NCBI GenBank assembly: GCA_902797505.1
Contig: CADBSW010000030.1
Coordinates: 1-44,510, forward strand
Direction: 5' to 3'
Source: an uncultured Prevotellaceae bacterium
GTDB taxonomy: Bacteria; Bacteroidota; Bacteroidia; Bacteroidales; Bacteroidaceae
DNA: 44,510 bases
Translations under genes and position numbers: made by a program
Shown here: one piece after another, positions 16,782 to 25,961 of the stretch
Position numbering within the stretch: position 1 is the first letter of the stretch
Layout: each line of letters opens with the position of its first letter
Notes under the pieces: model-generated
What the model was told of the DNA's origin: nothing
Seen by the model: the letters and a program-made list of their open reading frames with translations, nothing else
Database searches by the model: none

Positions 16782-18284
16782 TTATCCGCAATGGAAATAA
16801 GTCTCTACCAATTGCTTGATCTCTTCTGGTTTGTCACTGATCTCAGCACGCAGAGAACTGTCTTTGAATGCGCGCAACTGGTCAATGATACCATCAATCA
16901 TAGAAGGACTGAACACGCCATACTCTTCATAGACAGCACGCTGCTGCTCCAAGCAGGCAGCAGAAGCTACACAACTGTCGGGCAACTGAGCCAGCTCAGC
17001 CAACTTATCTGCATTAGACGCGTCGTGGATATTGACATTTACATAGGTGCGCTCGGCAACCTCCAAGGCATTTGCCATCTCAAAACCATGGCGGCAGGCA
17101 ACACATAATCCGGCTAACAACTGATACAGATCGGCACTGCCATCGGGAGAACGCATCTCCACCGTCTGCTTAATACTGGTATCCACATCCTTGCTCTCCT
17201 GCTGGGGATTAGCAGCATGACACATATCAACACCACTGCTCCATCCTAAAGGCACACGCACCAAGACAGAACGGTTGCGGTCACCCCAACAAACATTCGT
17301 AGGAGCCTCCTGATGAGGAACCAAGCGGAAATAACTCATCGGATTCTTATTACCAAAGGCCGTGATGCTGGGAGCCAGATCCATCATGCCGGCAATCATC
17401 CTGCGGGCATCATCACTCAGTTTACCATGATCGAGCATCTGGTTCTTGCCATCCTTGAGCATACGCATGTGGATATGCAAACCACTACCTGCCTTACCAA
17501 TCGTGATCTTCGGAGAGAAGGTTACATTCAGGCCCTGATCATAAGCCAGGTTACGGATTACCCATTTTGCCAACATCAGTTGGTCAGCGGCATCCTCGGC
17601 ATTAACAGGAAGAAACTCGATCTCATTCTGCTCATATACCAAACCATCCTGACTAAAGTTACCCACTTCAGAATGTCCGTACTTGATCTGTCCACCCGTC
17701 TGGGCTATGTAATGCATACACTGCTGACGGAAAGCATTCGTCTTGGCATAGGGAGCCGACTCATGATAACCATGCTGGTCGATAGCAGGGAAGACATTAT
17801 AATCCTCATCAATGACATAATACTCCAATTCACCCATCGCCTGGAACTCCATACCGGTCACCTCACGGAAAGCCTTGCAAGCCTTTGAGAGTGTGTGCTC
17901 AGGAGAACTGGCCAAGGGATTGCCGTCCTTGTCGAAGTATGAGCAGAGCATACACAACGTAGGAATCTCGGCAAATGGATCGACAAAAGCCGTGCTGTAT
18001 CTCGGCAATACATACAGATCGCTGCTGCCCGCCTCAATAAATGAGAAAAGGCTTGAGCCGTCGACACGCTCACCACAGGTGAGGATCGTATCGAGATACT
18101 GCAGATTGGTAATCACGAAATTCAGGGTTTTCAATTTTCCGTCGCCACCGGGATACATAAAATTCACCATCTTGATCTCATTATTCTGAATGAAATCAAT
18201 GATGTCTTTTTTAGTAAAATCCTTTGATGGTTTCTGAAGATATGCCACCACAGGGTTGGCATTCATCACTAATTCATCTATCAT
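16782..18284 (-). CDS. glnA: glutamine synthetase, type I-like
   Basis: A 500-residue glutamine synthetase that ligates ammonia to glutamate using ATP in the cytoplasm. The N-terminal beta-Grasp region contains MVNFMYPGGDGKLKTLNF and the GERVDGSSLFSF segment. The catalytic domain has MGELEYYVI, HSEVGNFSQDGLVYEQNEIEF, KAGSGLHIHM, and the ATP/glutamate-site motif NRSVLVRVPLGW, then VEMRSPDGSADLYQLLAG. Size fits GSI (about 440-500) and not GSIII (about 700), which many Bacteroidetes also carry. I see no clear adenylylation-site Tyr motif. Single gene with its own strong promoter and terminator, divergent from clpB. Confidence 0.9.
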   Translation of the reverse strand: MIDELVMNANPVVAYLQKPSKDFTKKDIIDFIQNNEIKMVNFMYPGGDGKLKTLNFVITNLQYLDTILTCGERVDGSSLFSFIEAGSSDLYVLPRYSTAFVDPFAEIPTLCMLCSYFDKDGNPLASSPEHTLSKACKAFREVTGMEFQAMGELEYYVIDEDYNVFPAIDQHGYHESAPYAKTNAFRQQCMHYIAQTGGQIKYGHSEVGNFSQDGLVYEQNEIEFLPVNAEDAADQLMLAKWVIRNLAYDQGLNVTFSPKITIGKAGSGLHIHMRMLKDGKNQMLDHGKLSDDARRMIAGMMDLAPSITAFGNKNPMSYFRLVPHQEAPTNVCWGDRNRSVLVRVPLGWSSGVDMCHAANPQQESKDVDTSIKQTVEMRSPDGSADLYQLLAGLCVACRHGFEMANALEVAERTYVNVNIHDASNADKLAELAQLPDSCVASAACLEQQRAVYEEYGVFSPSMIDGIIDQLRAFKDSSLRAEISDKPEEIKQLVETYFHCG

Positions 18285-18344
18285 CGCTAAAATGTATTAT
18301 TTATTAAGGTAAGATTATCCATGCAACATTTTGCATTTCGGATG

Positions 18345-18375
18345 CAAATATATACATTCATTTTGATTTTACAAA
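18345..18375 (-). promoter_or_regulatory. promoter of glutamine synthetase
   Basis: TTTG (18375-18372), exactly 19 nt, then TATATTTG (18352-18345) on the minus strand is a perfect Bacteroidetes promoter. It lies about 60 bp upstream of the glnA ATG. The rest of the 227-bp glnA-clpB gap is AT-rich. For clpB I can see only an imperfect box, TATAGTTTG near 18471, and no CIRCE element. Confidence 0.78.
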
Positions 18376-18497
18376 ATTATCCACAAGTTTTTTTGTTACA
18401 ATACGAATAAACATCTGCGTCAATTTGTACATATTTCTGCCATTCTGTCATTTTAGCAACCTTAGGCATATAGTTTGAATTAACAGCTAATAAAAAG

Positions 18498-18504
18498 AAA
18501 GGAG
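18498..18504 (+). promoter_or_regulatory. strong Shine-Dalgarno sequence of clpB
   Basis: AAAGGAG lies 7 nt before the clpB ATG at 18512. Most starts in this window lack such a site, so clpB stands out. It also selects the ATG at 18512 over the upstream in-frame TTG at 18506. Confidence 0.75.
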
Positions 18505-18511
18505 ATTGATT

Positions 18512-21019
18512 ATGACATTAGAGAATTTTACCATCAAAGCACAGGAGACAGTACAAGAGGCTGTCAACAGTGCGCAACGTGCAGGGCAACAGAGTATTGA
18601 ACCTGTACATCTATTGAATGGCCTCATCCTCAAAGCAAGGGATGTGGTGGGATATATCTTTCAGAAAACGGGCGTGAACATCGCACATATCGAACAGATG
18701 ATTCAATCGGACATCGCTCACCTACCCCGTGTGAGTGGCGGAAATCCTTACCTGTCATCCGACTCGAATAACGTCTTGCTCAAAGCTACGGACATCTCCA
18801 AGAAGATGGGTGATGAGTTTGTGGCTGTAGAACCCATCCTTTTGGCCTTGCTCGATGTGAACAGCACTGCCAGCAGGATACTTAAAGACAGTGGTATCAC
18901 CTACAAGGATGCCGAGAAGGCGATACAAGAACTGCGAAGGGGACAACAGGTGAAGAGTCAGTCGGCAGAGGATAACTACCAGAGCCTGAGCAAATATGCC
19001 AAGAACCTGGTGGAGGATGCGCGCAGCGGAAAACTGGACCCGGTGATTGGACGTGATGACGAGATCCGTCGACTGTTGCAGATCCTGTCTCGCCGAACAA
19101 AGAACAACCCTATATTAATAGGTGAACCGGGAACCGGTAAGACAGCTATCGTAGAGGGATTGGCCCAACGTATCGTGCGTGGCGATGTGCCGGAGAACCT
19201 GAAAGACAAAGAACTCTACTCACTCGATATGGGTGCGCTGATAGCAGGTGCCAAGTATAAGGGTGAGTTTGAGGAGCGACTCAAGAGTGTCATCAAGGAG
19301 GTAACCGACTCCGAGGGAAGGATCATCCTCTTCATTGATGAGATACATACCCTGGTGGGAGCAGGCGCCAGCGAGGGAGCCATGGATGCTGCCAACATCC
19401 TCAAACCGGCATTGGCACGTGGAGAACTGAGGAGCATCGGTGCCACCACACTCAATGAATACCAGAAGTACTTCGAGAAGGACAAGGCCCTGGAGCGTCG
19501 TTTCCAGACCGTCATGGTGGATGAGCCGGATGAACTTTCTGCCATCTCTATCCTCAGGGGATTGAAAGAGCGTTACGAGAATCACCACAAGGTGAGGATC
19601 CAGGATGATGCCTGTATCGCCGCCGTCAAACTGTCTGAGCGATATATCTCCGACCGATTCCTACCGGATAAAGCCATCGACCTGATGGATGAGGCTGCCG
19701 CCAAACTGAGAATGGAGCGTGACAGCGTGCCCGAGGAATTGGATGATCTCACCAGACAACTCAAACAACTCGAGATCGAACGGGAAGCCATCCGCAGGGA
19801 GGATGACCAAGAGAAGATCGCCCAACTGGATAAGGAGATTGCCAATCTGCGGGAGAAGGAGAATGAGTTCCGAGCCAAATGGGAAGGCGAGAAAAACCTC
19901 GTCAACCAGATACAGCAAGACAAACAACAGATCGAGCAACTCAAGTTTGAGGCCGAGCGCGCTGAACGTGAAGGTAATTACGAACGGGTGGCAGAGATCA
20001 GGTATAGCAAACTGCGCCAACTGGAGGATGATATCAAGCGCATTCAGCAACAGCTCACCGATGCACGTGGTGACAATGCCATGGTGCGTGAGGAGGTTAC
20101 CGCCGATGATATCGCCGAGGTGGTGAGCAAATGGACAGGCATCCCTGTATCGAAGATGATGCAGAGTGAGAAGGAGAAGTTACTGCAGTTGGAGGATGTG
20201 CTCCACAAACGGGTGGTAGGACAAGACGAAGCCATCATGGCTGTCAGCGATGCCGTACGTAGGAGCAGGGCCGGATTGCAGGATCCGAAACGACCTATCG
20301 CCTCGTTTATCTTCTTGGGAACCACCGGTGTGGGTAAGACGGAGTTGGCAAAGACACTGGCCGACTACCTCTTCAACGACGAGAGTATGATGACCCGTAT
20401 CGATATGAGCGAGTATCAAGAGAAGTTCAGCGTCACCCGACTGATAGGTGCTCCTCCGGGATATGTAGGCTATGATGAGGGTGGACAACTGACAGAGGCT
20501 GTGCGCCGTAAGCCCTACAGCGTGGTGCTCTTCGATGAAATCGAGAAGGCACACCCCGATGTGTTCAACATCCTGCTGCAGGTTCTCGACGACGGTCGTC
20601 TGACCGACAACAAGGGAAGGGTGGCCGACTTCAAGAACACCATCATCATCATGACCTCGAATGCCAGCCGGGAGGCTCTCAGTCATATCATGCGACCGGA
20701 GTTCTTGAACCGTATCGACGAGATCATCACCTTCAAGAACCTCTCGAAGGAAGAGATTGCTCAGGTAGTCACCCTGCAGATCAACCGGGTGAAGAAGATG
20801 CTCGAGGAGCAGGATGTGCAACTCGACGTCACCCCGCAGGCTGTGGAATTCATTGCGGAAGAGGGATATGACCCAACCTTTGGTGCACGACCGGTGAAAA
20901 GGGCTATTCAGAAACTGCTGCTCAACGAACTGAGTAAGAAACTGCTCAGTGGACATATCAACAGGGAGAAGCCTATCATCGTTGACTGCTTCGGGGATAA
21001 TCTGGTATTCCGCAACTAA
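18512..21019 (+). CDS. clpB: ATP-dependent disaggregase ClpB (short D2 module)
   Basis: An 835-residue Hsp100 chaperone that, with DnaK, extracts polypeptides from aggregates. Order: N-terminal Clp repeat domain (1-150), first AAA module with GEPGTGKT and [13 protein letters not shown], the long coiled-coil middle domain (about 395-520, [18 protein letters not shown] region), then the second AAA module with [28 protein letters not shown] and the C-terminal D2-small domain. The middle domain shows it is ClpB and not ClpA or ClpC. Between sensor-1 MTSN (residues 714-717) and RPEFLNRID (from 728) only 10 residues remain, where family members usually have about 35. This accounts for the protein being shorter than the usual 860 or so. 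An in-frame deletion seems likely. Confidence 0.95.
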   Translation: MTLENFTIKAQETVQEAVNSAQRAGQQSIEPVHLLNGLILKARDVVGYIFQKTGVNIAHIEQMIQSDIAHLPRVSGGNPYLSSDSNNVLLKATDISKKMGDEFVAVEPILLALLDVNSTASRILKDSGITYKDAEKAIQELRRGQQVKSQSAEDNYQSLSKYAKNLVEDARSGKLDPVIGRDDEIRRLLQILSRRTKNNPILIGEPGTGKTAIVEGLAQRIVRGDVPENLKDKELYSLDMGALIAGAKYKGEFEERLKSVIKEVTDSEGRIILFIDEIHTLVGAGASEGAMDAANILKPALARGELRSIGATTLNEYQKYFEKDKALERRFQTVMVDEPDELSAISILRGLKERYENHHKVRIQDDACIAAVKLSERYISDRFLPDKAIDLMDEAAAKLRMERDSVPEELDDLTRQLKQLEIEREAIRREDDQEKIAQLDKEIANLREKENEFRAKWEGEKNLVNQIQQDKQQIEQLKFEAERAEREGNYERVAEIRYSKLRQLEDDIKRIQQQLTDARGDNAMVREEVTADDIAEVVSKWTGIPVSKMMQSEKEKLLQLEDVLHKRVVGQDEAIMAVSDAVRRSRAGLQDPKRPIASFIFLGTTGVGKTELAKTLADYLFNDESMMTRIDMSEYQEKFSVTRLIGAPPGYVGYDEGGQLTEAVRRKPYSVVLFDEIEKAHPDVFNILLQVLDDGRLTDNKGRVADFKNTIIIMTSNASREALSHIMRPEFLNRIDEIITFKNLSKEEIAQVVTLQINRVKKMLEEQDVQLDVTPQAVEFIAEEGYDPTFGARPVKRAIQKLLLNELSKKLLSGHINREKPIIVDCFGDNLVFRN

Positions 21020-21049
21020 ATAAATCCACCTGCCATGGTGGTTACGGAA

Positions 21050-21080
21050 GGGAGTCCAGATACCCCGGACTCCCAGTTTT
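21050..21080 (+). terminator. intrinsic terminator after clpB
   Basis: Perfect 8-bp arms gggagtcc (21050-21057) and ggactccc (21067-21074) are separated by a 9-nt loop, with agtttt following, 30 bp after the clpB stop. The right arm is also the first part of a 19-bp direct repeat. Confidence 0.6.
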
Positions 21081-21107
21081 AGTACTTAGGACTCCCAGTT
21101 TTAGTAC
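21067..21107. repeat. two perfect 19-bp direct repeats, 22-bp period
   Basis: The 19-mer ggactcccagttttagtac occurs at 21067-21085 and again at 21089-21107, separated by tta. The duplication copies the right arm and T-run of the clpB terminator, so the left arm at 21050 could pair with either copy. No third copy is seen in this window. Confidence 0.85.
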
Positions 21108-21165
21108 ATAAAACTCTCCTCAGTAATCACCAAAGGCACGGTGAATGATGATTGTAGATAATGAC

Positions 21166-21206
21166 AAAGAGCGATCGGGCATCTTACCCGACCGCTCTTT
21201 TATTGT
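21166..21206. terminator. bidirectional terminator between clpB and the proline gene
   Basis: Arms 21166-21179 and 21187-21200 form a 14-bp stem with one mismatch and a 7-nt loop. The stem begins with AAA and ends with TTT on both strands, so it can stop transcription from clpB (plus) and from the proline-catabolic gene (minus, ending at 21243). Confidence 0.85.
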
Positions 21207-21242
21207 TTAGACACGGTTATTCCGTGTGATGCTCATCCGTAA

Positions 21243-24200
21243 TCAATCCTCAATCTTGGGCACCTCGATCTGAGAACCGTAACGATGATACTCATTAGAG
21301 ATTGACTGTTCCTTGATGTAGTGAGCCAACTCGATACGACCGTTGCGTACGGGTGCTGCCTGCGCGATATACTTATCACAGAAGGCGGCAGCCTGGAATA
21401 CCTCGTCGGGGATATTCTTGGAGATCGTCCTTACACGCTCAAACTGCTTCATCGAATTGCAGAAGGCCGTGATACCCTCAATCTTCACATCCTTCAGATC
21501 CTTCACCAGCGGATGGTCGGCATCGGCGGAGATGGTAAGCGGAGTACCCACCGTCTTGGCTGCCAACTGCACCATCTGAACCTGCTCAAGTGTCTCATCA
21601 CCGAAGAGACGGAGTACCATATTCTTCAACGGCAGATAACGGAAGACATTCTGCTCACCACGGATCTTCGGCTGGATATTACGGGCATGCTTGAACTCCT
21701 TCTCATACCAGTCAGCATACGACTTCTTATAATCCGTCGTAGAACCAGCCTTGTCGGTGATGGTCATAAACTGCGCACAGTAGTTGGGGCCACCGGCCTT
21801 CAGACCAGGACCGAAGGCACTCAGTTTCATACCTCCGAACGGCTGACGGTTCACCACAGCACCCGTGATTCCACGGTTGATATAGAGGTTACCTGCCTGG
21901 ATATGGTTCTTCCAATAGCGCTGCTCCTGCTCGTCGAGTGACTGCAGACCACTGGTCAGACCGTAATCGAGGCCGTTCACCAGTTCTACTGCCTGCTCCA
22001 AGGTGTCGTAAGGAGCCACCGCCAATAGCGGAGCGAACAACTCTGTTCGGAAGGTGAACGACTCCGGCTTCACATCTACCTTCACCGTTGGTTTCATGAT
22101 ATACTTCTTCTCATCTACAAACTCCGGTGCAATAAGCCATCGCTCACCCGGCTCCAACTTAAAGGCCTGCTCCAGTTTTTCATTCTTGTTCGTGATCATC
22201 GGACCAACGATATTACCGGCATTCCATACGCCGCCAACCTTCAGTGAGGAGGCGCAGTCGGTCAGTTTCTCGAAGAACTCCGGATTATCATATACGGAGC
22301 GCTCCACCAAGAGGAGTGAACAAGCAGAACATTTCTGTCCGGCATTACCGAAGGCTGAACGACAAGCATTCATAATGGCATGATCGCGGTCGCCCTTGGC
22401 AGAGAGGATCATCACATTCTTACCACCTGTCTCTGCCGACAATGGCTTACGTGGATTGGCATGAGCAATGCTCTGGGCAGTCTCTGTGCCACCAGTCAGG
22501 ATAATATGTTTAACCACCGGTGAGGAAGTGAGCAACGGCGTAGCCTCACGGTTGGTGATCACCACCTGCAAAGCTTCCTTCGGCACACCAGCCTCCCAGA
22601 AGGCCTTGGCAAAGAGCCATGCCACAGGAGCGGCAACGGTAGCCGGTTTCAGGATACAGGTATTACCGGATGCCAAGGCTGCAACGACACCGCCACAAGG
22701 AATAGCGCATGGGAAGTTCCACGGTGAGAGCACCAGGACGGTTCCCTTTGCCTTCATCTCGATATCATCGAGGGCAGCAAACTTCTTCATCGTGGTTGTA
22801 TAGAAGCGGCAGTAGTCGATACCCTCGGATACCTCAACGTCGGCCTCCTCTATCGTCTTACCCGTAATGGCACACATCGAGCCGTTCAGATCACCACGCA
22901 TCTCGCCTAAGATATTGGCGGCCTTGTACATAATACGGTGACGCTCTTCGATAGTGGTGTTACGCCAACCGCCGGCATCTGCCTCAGCAATCTGCAGGAT
23001 CTTCTCTGCCTGAGCCTTATCGGCGCGTGACATCTCACATACCAGCACATCTCCTTCCTGAGATCGGTCGAAGTATTTCACCTTATCGTCATTATAAACC
23101 AGTTCGTTACCGATCTGGGTAGGTAGCACATCACCCGGTTTCCAGTCACCCCAAGCCGACTTCTCACCAGTCATCTGTCCGTTGCTCTTCCACTTAGCGA
23201 AGATCTTCTCCACCCATTCCTGGTTGCAGAAACGATCGAAGTCGGTATCCGGCTCATTGATCATCTCATCCTGCGGTTCCTGTCCGACATACGGTTTGTT
23301 ACGATCTTGCGTACGGGTAGGTGTATGGGTGATATTATCCTTCATGTTATACGCATCGATAAACTGCTGTTCCAGTTCCTTCCACTCCTTTGTATCGGGT
23401 TTCAAAGAGAAAGAGTGTGTCAGGAAGTTATCGGGAGCGGTATTCTCATCCATACGACGAACGAGGTAAGAGATAGCATTCAGGAAGTGCTCTTTCTTTA
23501 CCACCGGGGTATAGAGGATCACGTGGTTACCCAACTTCTTCTGGGCACGCCATACGTGGTTAGCCATACCCTCGAGCATCTCGAAGCAGAAGCAGTCCTT
23601 CGGTGTGTGATACATCTCGGTGAGCAGGTAAGCGTAAGAGATGGTAAACAGGTTATGCGATGCCATACCGATATGCAGCACCTTGGCATTCTCGGGTTTC
23701 AAGCCGCGCTCGATGATATGCAGATAGTTGGCGTCCACCTCTGTCTTGTTCGAACGGACGGGGTTCGGCCATCCACGCAAGTCGCTCACAATATTCTCCA
23801 TATCGAGGTTACATCCCTTCACGATACGCATCTTGATGGGTGAACCGCCCTCGGCAACACGCTTGTGGGCAAACTCCAGCAGTTCACTTTGGAAATCCCA
23901 CGCATCGGGCAGATAAGCCTGCACCACGATACCTGCCTCATAGTTCTTGAACTGTGGCAATGAGAGCACCTCCTTGAAGAGCTTCATCGTCAGATGTGCA
24001 TCCTTATACTCCTCCATATCGAGGTTAATAAACTTCGGACGGGTAACACCCTCTGGGGTGGTGTAAGGATTATCGATAGCTGCCTGATACAACTCCGACA
24101 TACGGCGGATCAACTCGGGGAAGCACTCCTTATAGTTCAGTGCGTGTGTCTGGGCATAGATACCCGAGATCTTCACAGAGATATAGTTGATATCCGGCTC

Positions 24201-24719
24201 TTTCAATGCCTCAAGGTAAGAATAGTAACGCTTGTCGGCCTCACCATTGCCGAGCACCACCTCACCTAAGAGGTTCACGTTCTGACCGATATCCTCCTTG
24301 AAACGGGTAGCCAGGTGGTTGGTAAGGTTAGGACGTGCCGCATTGATGATCACACGACTGGTATCTCTTCTCAGGCGCCACTTAATAATAGGTACTGCCA
24401 CCCAGTTGAACAAAGGCAGATAAGCAAACTTCTGGTACATCCAGAACAAGGCATGGTCCGTCTTATTCAAGAAATGTGGAATACCATACTGATCAATCAG
24501 GTCTTTCACACGTCTGGCCAGTTTCTGGGTGTCACGCACCTGACTGGTCTCATCGAGCATACGGACAATGAATTTCTTGTCACTTGGCGTGGTCACCATC
24601 GTGCCATACATATGCTGCTCTTCCTTCTCCGTTTTTGTCAGTCCGGAGTAACTCTCATCATACAACTTTCTCATCCAAGAGAACACCTCTTGAATGGTAG
24701 GCATATTTTGCTGTTCCAT
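21243..24719 (-). CDS. putA: bifunctional proline dehydrogenase / delta-1-pyrroline-5-carboxylate dehydrogenase
   Basis: A 1158-residue PutA-type enzyme that oxidises proline to glutamate in two steps, FAD-dependent proline dehydrogenase then NAD-dependent glutamate semialdehyde dehydrogenase. The N-terminal barrel (about 100-440) shows ISVKISGIYAQ, NLDMEEYKDAHLT, VQAYLPDA and IRIVKGCNLDMEN-like segments. The C-terminal aldehyde dehydrogenase domain (about 540-1030) has LVLSPWNFPCAIPCGGV, ILTGGTETAQ, the general base Glu in SAETGGKNVMI and the catalytic Cys in GNAGQKCSACS. There is no N-terminal ribbon-helix-helix, so it should not act as its own repressor as E. coli PutA does. Single gene with a long leader and its own promoter. 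Confidence 0.92.
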   Translation of the reverse strand: MEQQNMPTIQEVFSWMRKLYDESYSGLTKTEKEEQHMYGTMVTTPSDKKFIVRMLDETSQVRDTQKLARRVKDLIDQYGIPHFLNKTDHALFWMYQKFAYLPLFNWVAVPIIKWRLRRDTSRVIINAARPNLTNHLATRFKEDIGQNVNLLGEVVLGNGEADKRYYSYLEALKEPDINYISVKISGIYAQTHALNYKECFPELIRRMSELYQAAIDNPYTTPEGVTRPKFINLDMEEYKDAHLTMKLFKEVLSLPQFKNYEAGIVVQAYLPDAWDFQSELLEFAHKRVAEGGSPIKMRIVKGCNLDMENIVSDLRGWPNPVRSNKTEVDANYLHIIERGLKPENAKVLHIGMASHNLFTISYAYLLTEMYHTPKDCFCFEMLEGMANHVWRAQKKLGNHVILYTPVVKKEHFLNAISYLVRRMDENTAPDNFLTHSFSLKPDTKEWKELEQQFIDAYNMKDNITHTPTRTQDRNKPYVGQEPQDEMINEPDTDFDRFCNQEWVEKIFAKWKSNGQMTGEKSAWGDWKPGDVLPTQIGNELVYNDDKVKYFDRSQEGDVLVCEMSRADKAQAEKILQIAEADAGGWRNTTIEERHRIMYKAANILGEMRGDLNGSMCAITGKTIEEADVEVSEGIDYCRFYTTTMKKFAALDDIEMKAKGTVLVLSPWNFPCAIPCGGVVAALASGNTCILKPATVAAPVAWLFAKAFWEAGVPKEALQVVITNREATPLLTSSPVVKHIILTGGTETAQSIAHANPRKPLSAETGGKNVMILSAKGDRDHAIMNACRSAFGNAGQKCSACSLLLVERSVYDNPEFFEKLTDCASSLKVGGVWNAGNIVGPMITNKNEKLEQAFKLEPGERWLIAPEFVDEKKYIMKPTVKVDVKPESFTFRTELFAPLLAVAPYDTLEQAVELVNGLDYGLTSGLQSLDEQEQRYWKNHIQAGNLYINRGITGAVVNRQPFGGMKLSAFGPGLKAGGPNYCAQFMTITDKAGSTTDYKKSYADWYEKEFKHARNIQPKIRGEQNVFRYLPLKNMVLRLFGDETLEQVQMVQLAAKTVGTPLTISADADHPLVKDLKDVKIEGITAFCNSMKQFERVRTISKNIPDEVFQAAAFCDKYIAQAAPVRNGRIELAHYIKEQSISNEYHRYGSQIEVPKIED

Positions 24720-24918
24720 AAATTGTAGTTTAAAGGTATTTTATATTGATAACTCACTAAAACCCTATATATAATAAGGTGAAATCATATAAAATACGGC
24801 GGACTGAACTTCACGTCTCTGTAACGATGCAGAGCGGTCAACACTTGCTTTGAATACATGTCATACATAGGCGTGAGGTTAAAGATTAAAGGTTAAACAG
24901 ACATGTTACTTATATCTT
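24720..24918 (-). promoter_or_regulatory. about 200-nt 5' leader of the proline-catabolic gene
   Basis: The distance from the predicted transcription start (about 24918) to the ATG is about 199 nt, far longer than other leaders here. It holds a 7-bp tandem triplet GGTTAAA/GATTAAA/GGTTAAA at 24877-24897 (plus-strand reading) and a small stem with arms 24817-24821 and 24830-24834. I see no known riboswitch motif and no convincing leader peptide. Confidence 0.45.
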
Positions 24919-24924
24919 ATTGCG

Positions 24925-24954
24925 CAAATTTATAAAAAAAATCGAAATCGCAAA
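24925..24954 (-). promoter_or_regulatory. promoter of the proline-catabolic gene
   Basis: TTTG (24954-24951), 18 nt, then TAAATTTG (24932-24925) on the minus strand matches the Bacteroidetes promoter within one base of ideal spacing. The -33 box lies 30 bp beyond the end of the upstream four-helix gene. Confidence 0.65.
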
Positions 24955-24983
24955 AGGATTTGGCAAAAAATTATTCAAAAAAT

Positions 24984-25724
24984 TCACTCTACTCTCCTTG
25001 TTCCATTGCATTCAGGATAACCGCTGCAGCTCCAGAACTCCTTACCGGAATGGACTCCTTTCTTTGCCACACGTTTAATCATTGGTTTCCCGCAACGAGG
25101 ACATACAGGCGCATTATGCTCTGTACTCTGTTGTGCTCGATATGCTAATCGTTCGGCTGTGAGCCCTTCTGTGAATCCCCCGTTCATCTTAAAAGTGTTC
25201 AACTGATGCTCTATCTGACGCCTTATCATCAAAATCAGACGATCGCATAGTATCAGCAAACAGTTTGCAGCAGTTAGTGAATTGTTTCCTACAAGCCATT
25301 GATCGAACTTATGCTTTTGTGTGAGAATATGGATACTGCTTTTATGCAGTACATCATCTTTATAATCAGGACGATCAAGTTGTATACGACAAACGGCCTG
25401 ATATTCCTGGGAATGAATAGACCAAGGAATTCTTTCATGCCTTAGCAGCCAATTCTGATAATCATTTGCCAATTCTGCCAAGGTTGCACGCGCTACATCA
25501 GTTAGTTTCATTTCCGTTTCCAATGAGGTGGAATGGCGCGAACTGCCTTCAGCAATATTTGCAGGGGCAGAACGTGCTGCCATCGTCATCTGATCGAATT
25601 GTCGTCCGCAGGGATCATTGGTACGATTCAGATAACGGATACAGAAATCCTGTGTAGCTAACTGTATGACATTGGCAAGCACCCATGTGTCAAGCCAATA
25701 ATAACTAAATCTTGATATTTCCAT
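24984..25724 (-). CDS. four-helix-bundle suffix protein with C-terminal topoisomerase-type zinc finger
   Basis: About 246 residues from the ATG at 25724; the frame is open a little further upstream into a repeat region, but that extension looks non-coding. The first part (about 10-125, with DPCGRQFDQMTMAARSAPAN and IAEGSSRHSTSLETEMKLTD) is a four-helix-bundle domain of the 23S rRNA intervening-sequence-protein/Avd superfamily. The middle helical part (about 130-200) is the suffix domain seen in Bacteroidetes. The end (about 212-246) is a C4 zinc ribbon like those at the C-terminus of topoisomerase I: CPRCGKPMIKR, then FWSCSGYPEC. Function is unknown; a nucleic-acid-binding role is a reasonable inference. 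It is monocistronic. Confidence 0.78.
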   Translation of the reverse strand: MEISRFSYYWLDTWVLANVIQLATQDFCIRYLNRTNDPCGRQFDQMTMAARSAPANIAEGSSRHSTSLETEMKLTDVARATLAELANDYQNWLLRHERIPWSIHSQEYQAVCRIQLDRPDYKDDVLHKSSIHILTQKHKFDQWLVGNNSLTAANCLLILCDRLILMIRRQIEHQLNTFKMNGGFTEGLTAERLAYRAQQSTEHNAPVCPRCGKPMIKRVAKKGVHSGKEFWSCSGYPECNGTRRVE

Positions 25725-25752
25725 AGCATTCTTGTTTTTTTTATTTCGTGAT

Positions 25753-25776
25753 ATCGAGATATCGAAGCATCGAGAT
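25753..25776. repeat. three tandem 8-bp near-identical units upstream of the four-helix gene
   Basis: Units atcgagat, atcgaagc and atcgagat sit end to end between the predicted promoter (25814-25821) and the ATG (25724), that is, within the probable 5' untranslated region. Confidence 0.6.
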
Positions 25777-25813
25777 CTGATCACACTTTTTCGTCAATCT
25801 TCAAAAACTACTG

Positions 25814-25821
25814 CAAAAGTA
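25814..25821 (-). promoter_or_regulatory. -7 promoter box of the four-helix gene
   Basis: TACTTTTG on the minus strand matches TAnnTTTG. It lies about 90 bp upstream of the ATG, with no good -33 TTTG. Confidence 0.5.
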
Positions 25822-25890
25822 GGAAATAATCGTAAACTATCATTGGCCATGAACAGTTTCTTTGCTAATAAAGATAAAGTTTTTTTGGAA

Positions 25891-25926
25891 AAGAAAATCC
25901 CTTTGAATCAGATCGATTCAAAGGGA
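25891..25926 (-). terminator. intrinsic terminator of the nagB-GH97-GH28 operon
   Basis: A perfect 12-bp stem (arms 25926-25915 and 25909-25898) with a 5-nt loop is followed on the minus strand by TTTTCTT (25897-25891), 36 bp after the GH28 stop. It shields the four-helix gene promoter just downstream. Confidence 0.88.
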
Positions 25927-25961
25927 CCTTATAATTTAAATAATGTATGTGATATATACGA

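Noticed and set aside
20180-20956. 258-codon open frame on the minus strand
   Set aside because: Fully antisense to the conserved D2 module of clpB, without a promoter or recognisable domain.
21067-21107. CRISPR-like direct repeats
   Set aside because: Only two copies with a 3-bp spacer and no cas genes; they copy part of a terminator.
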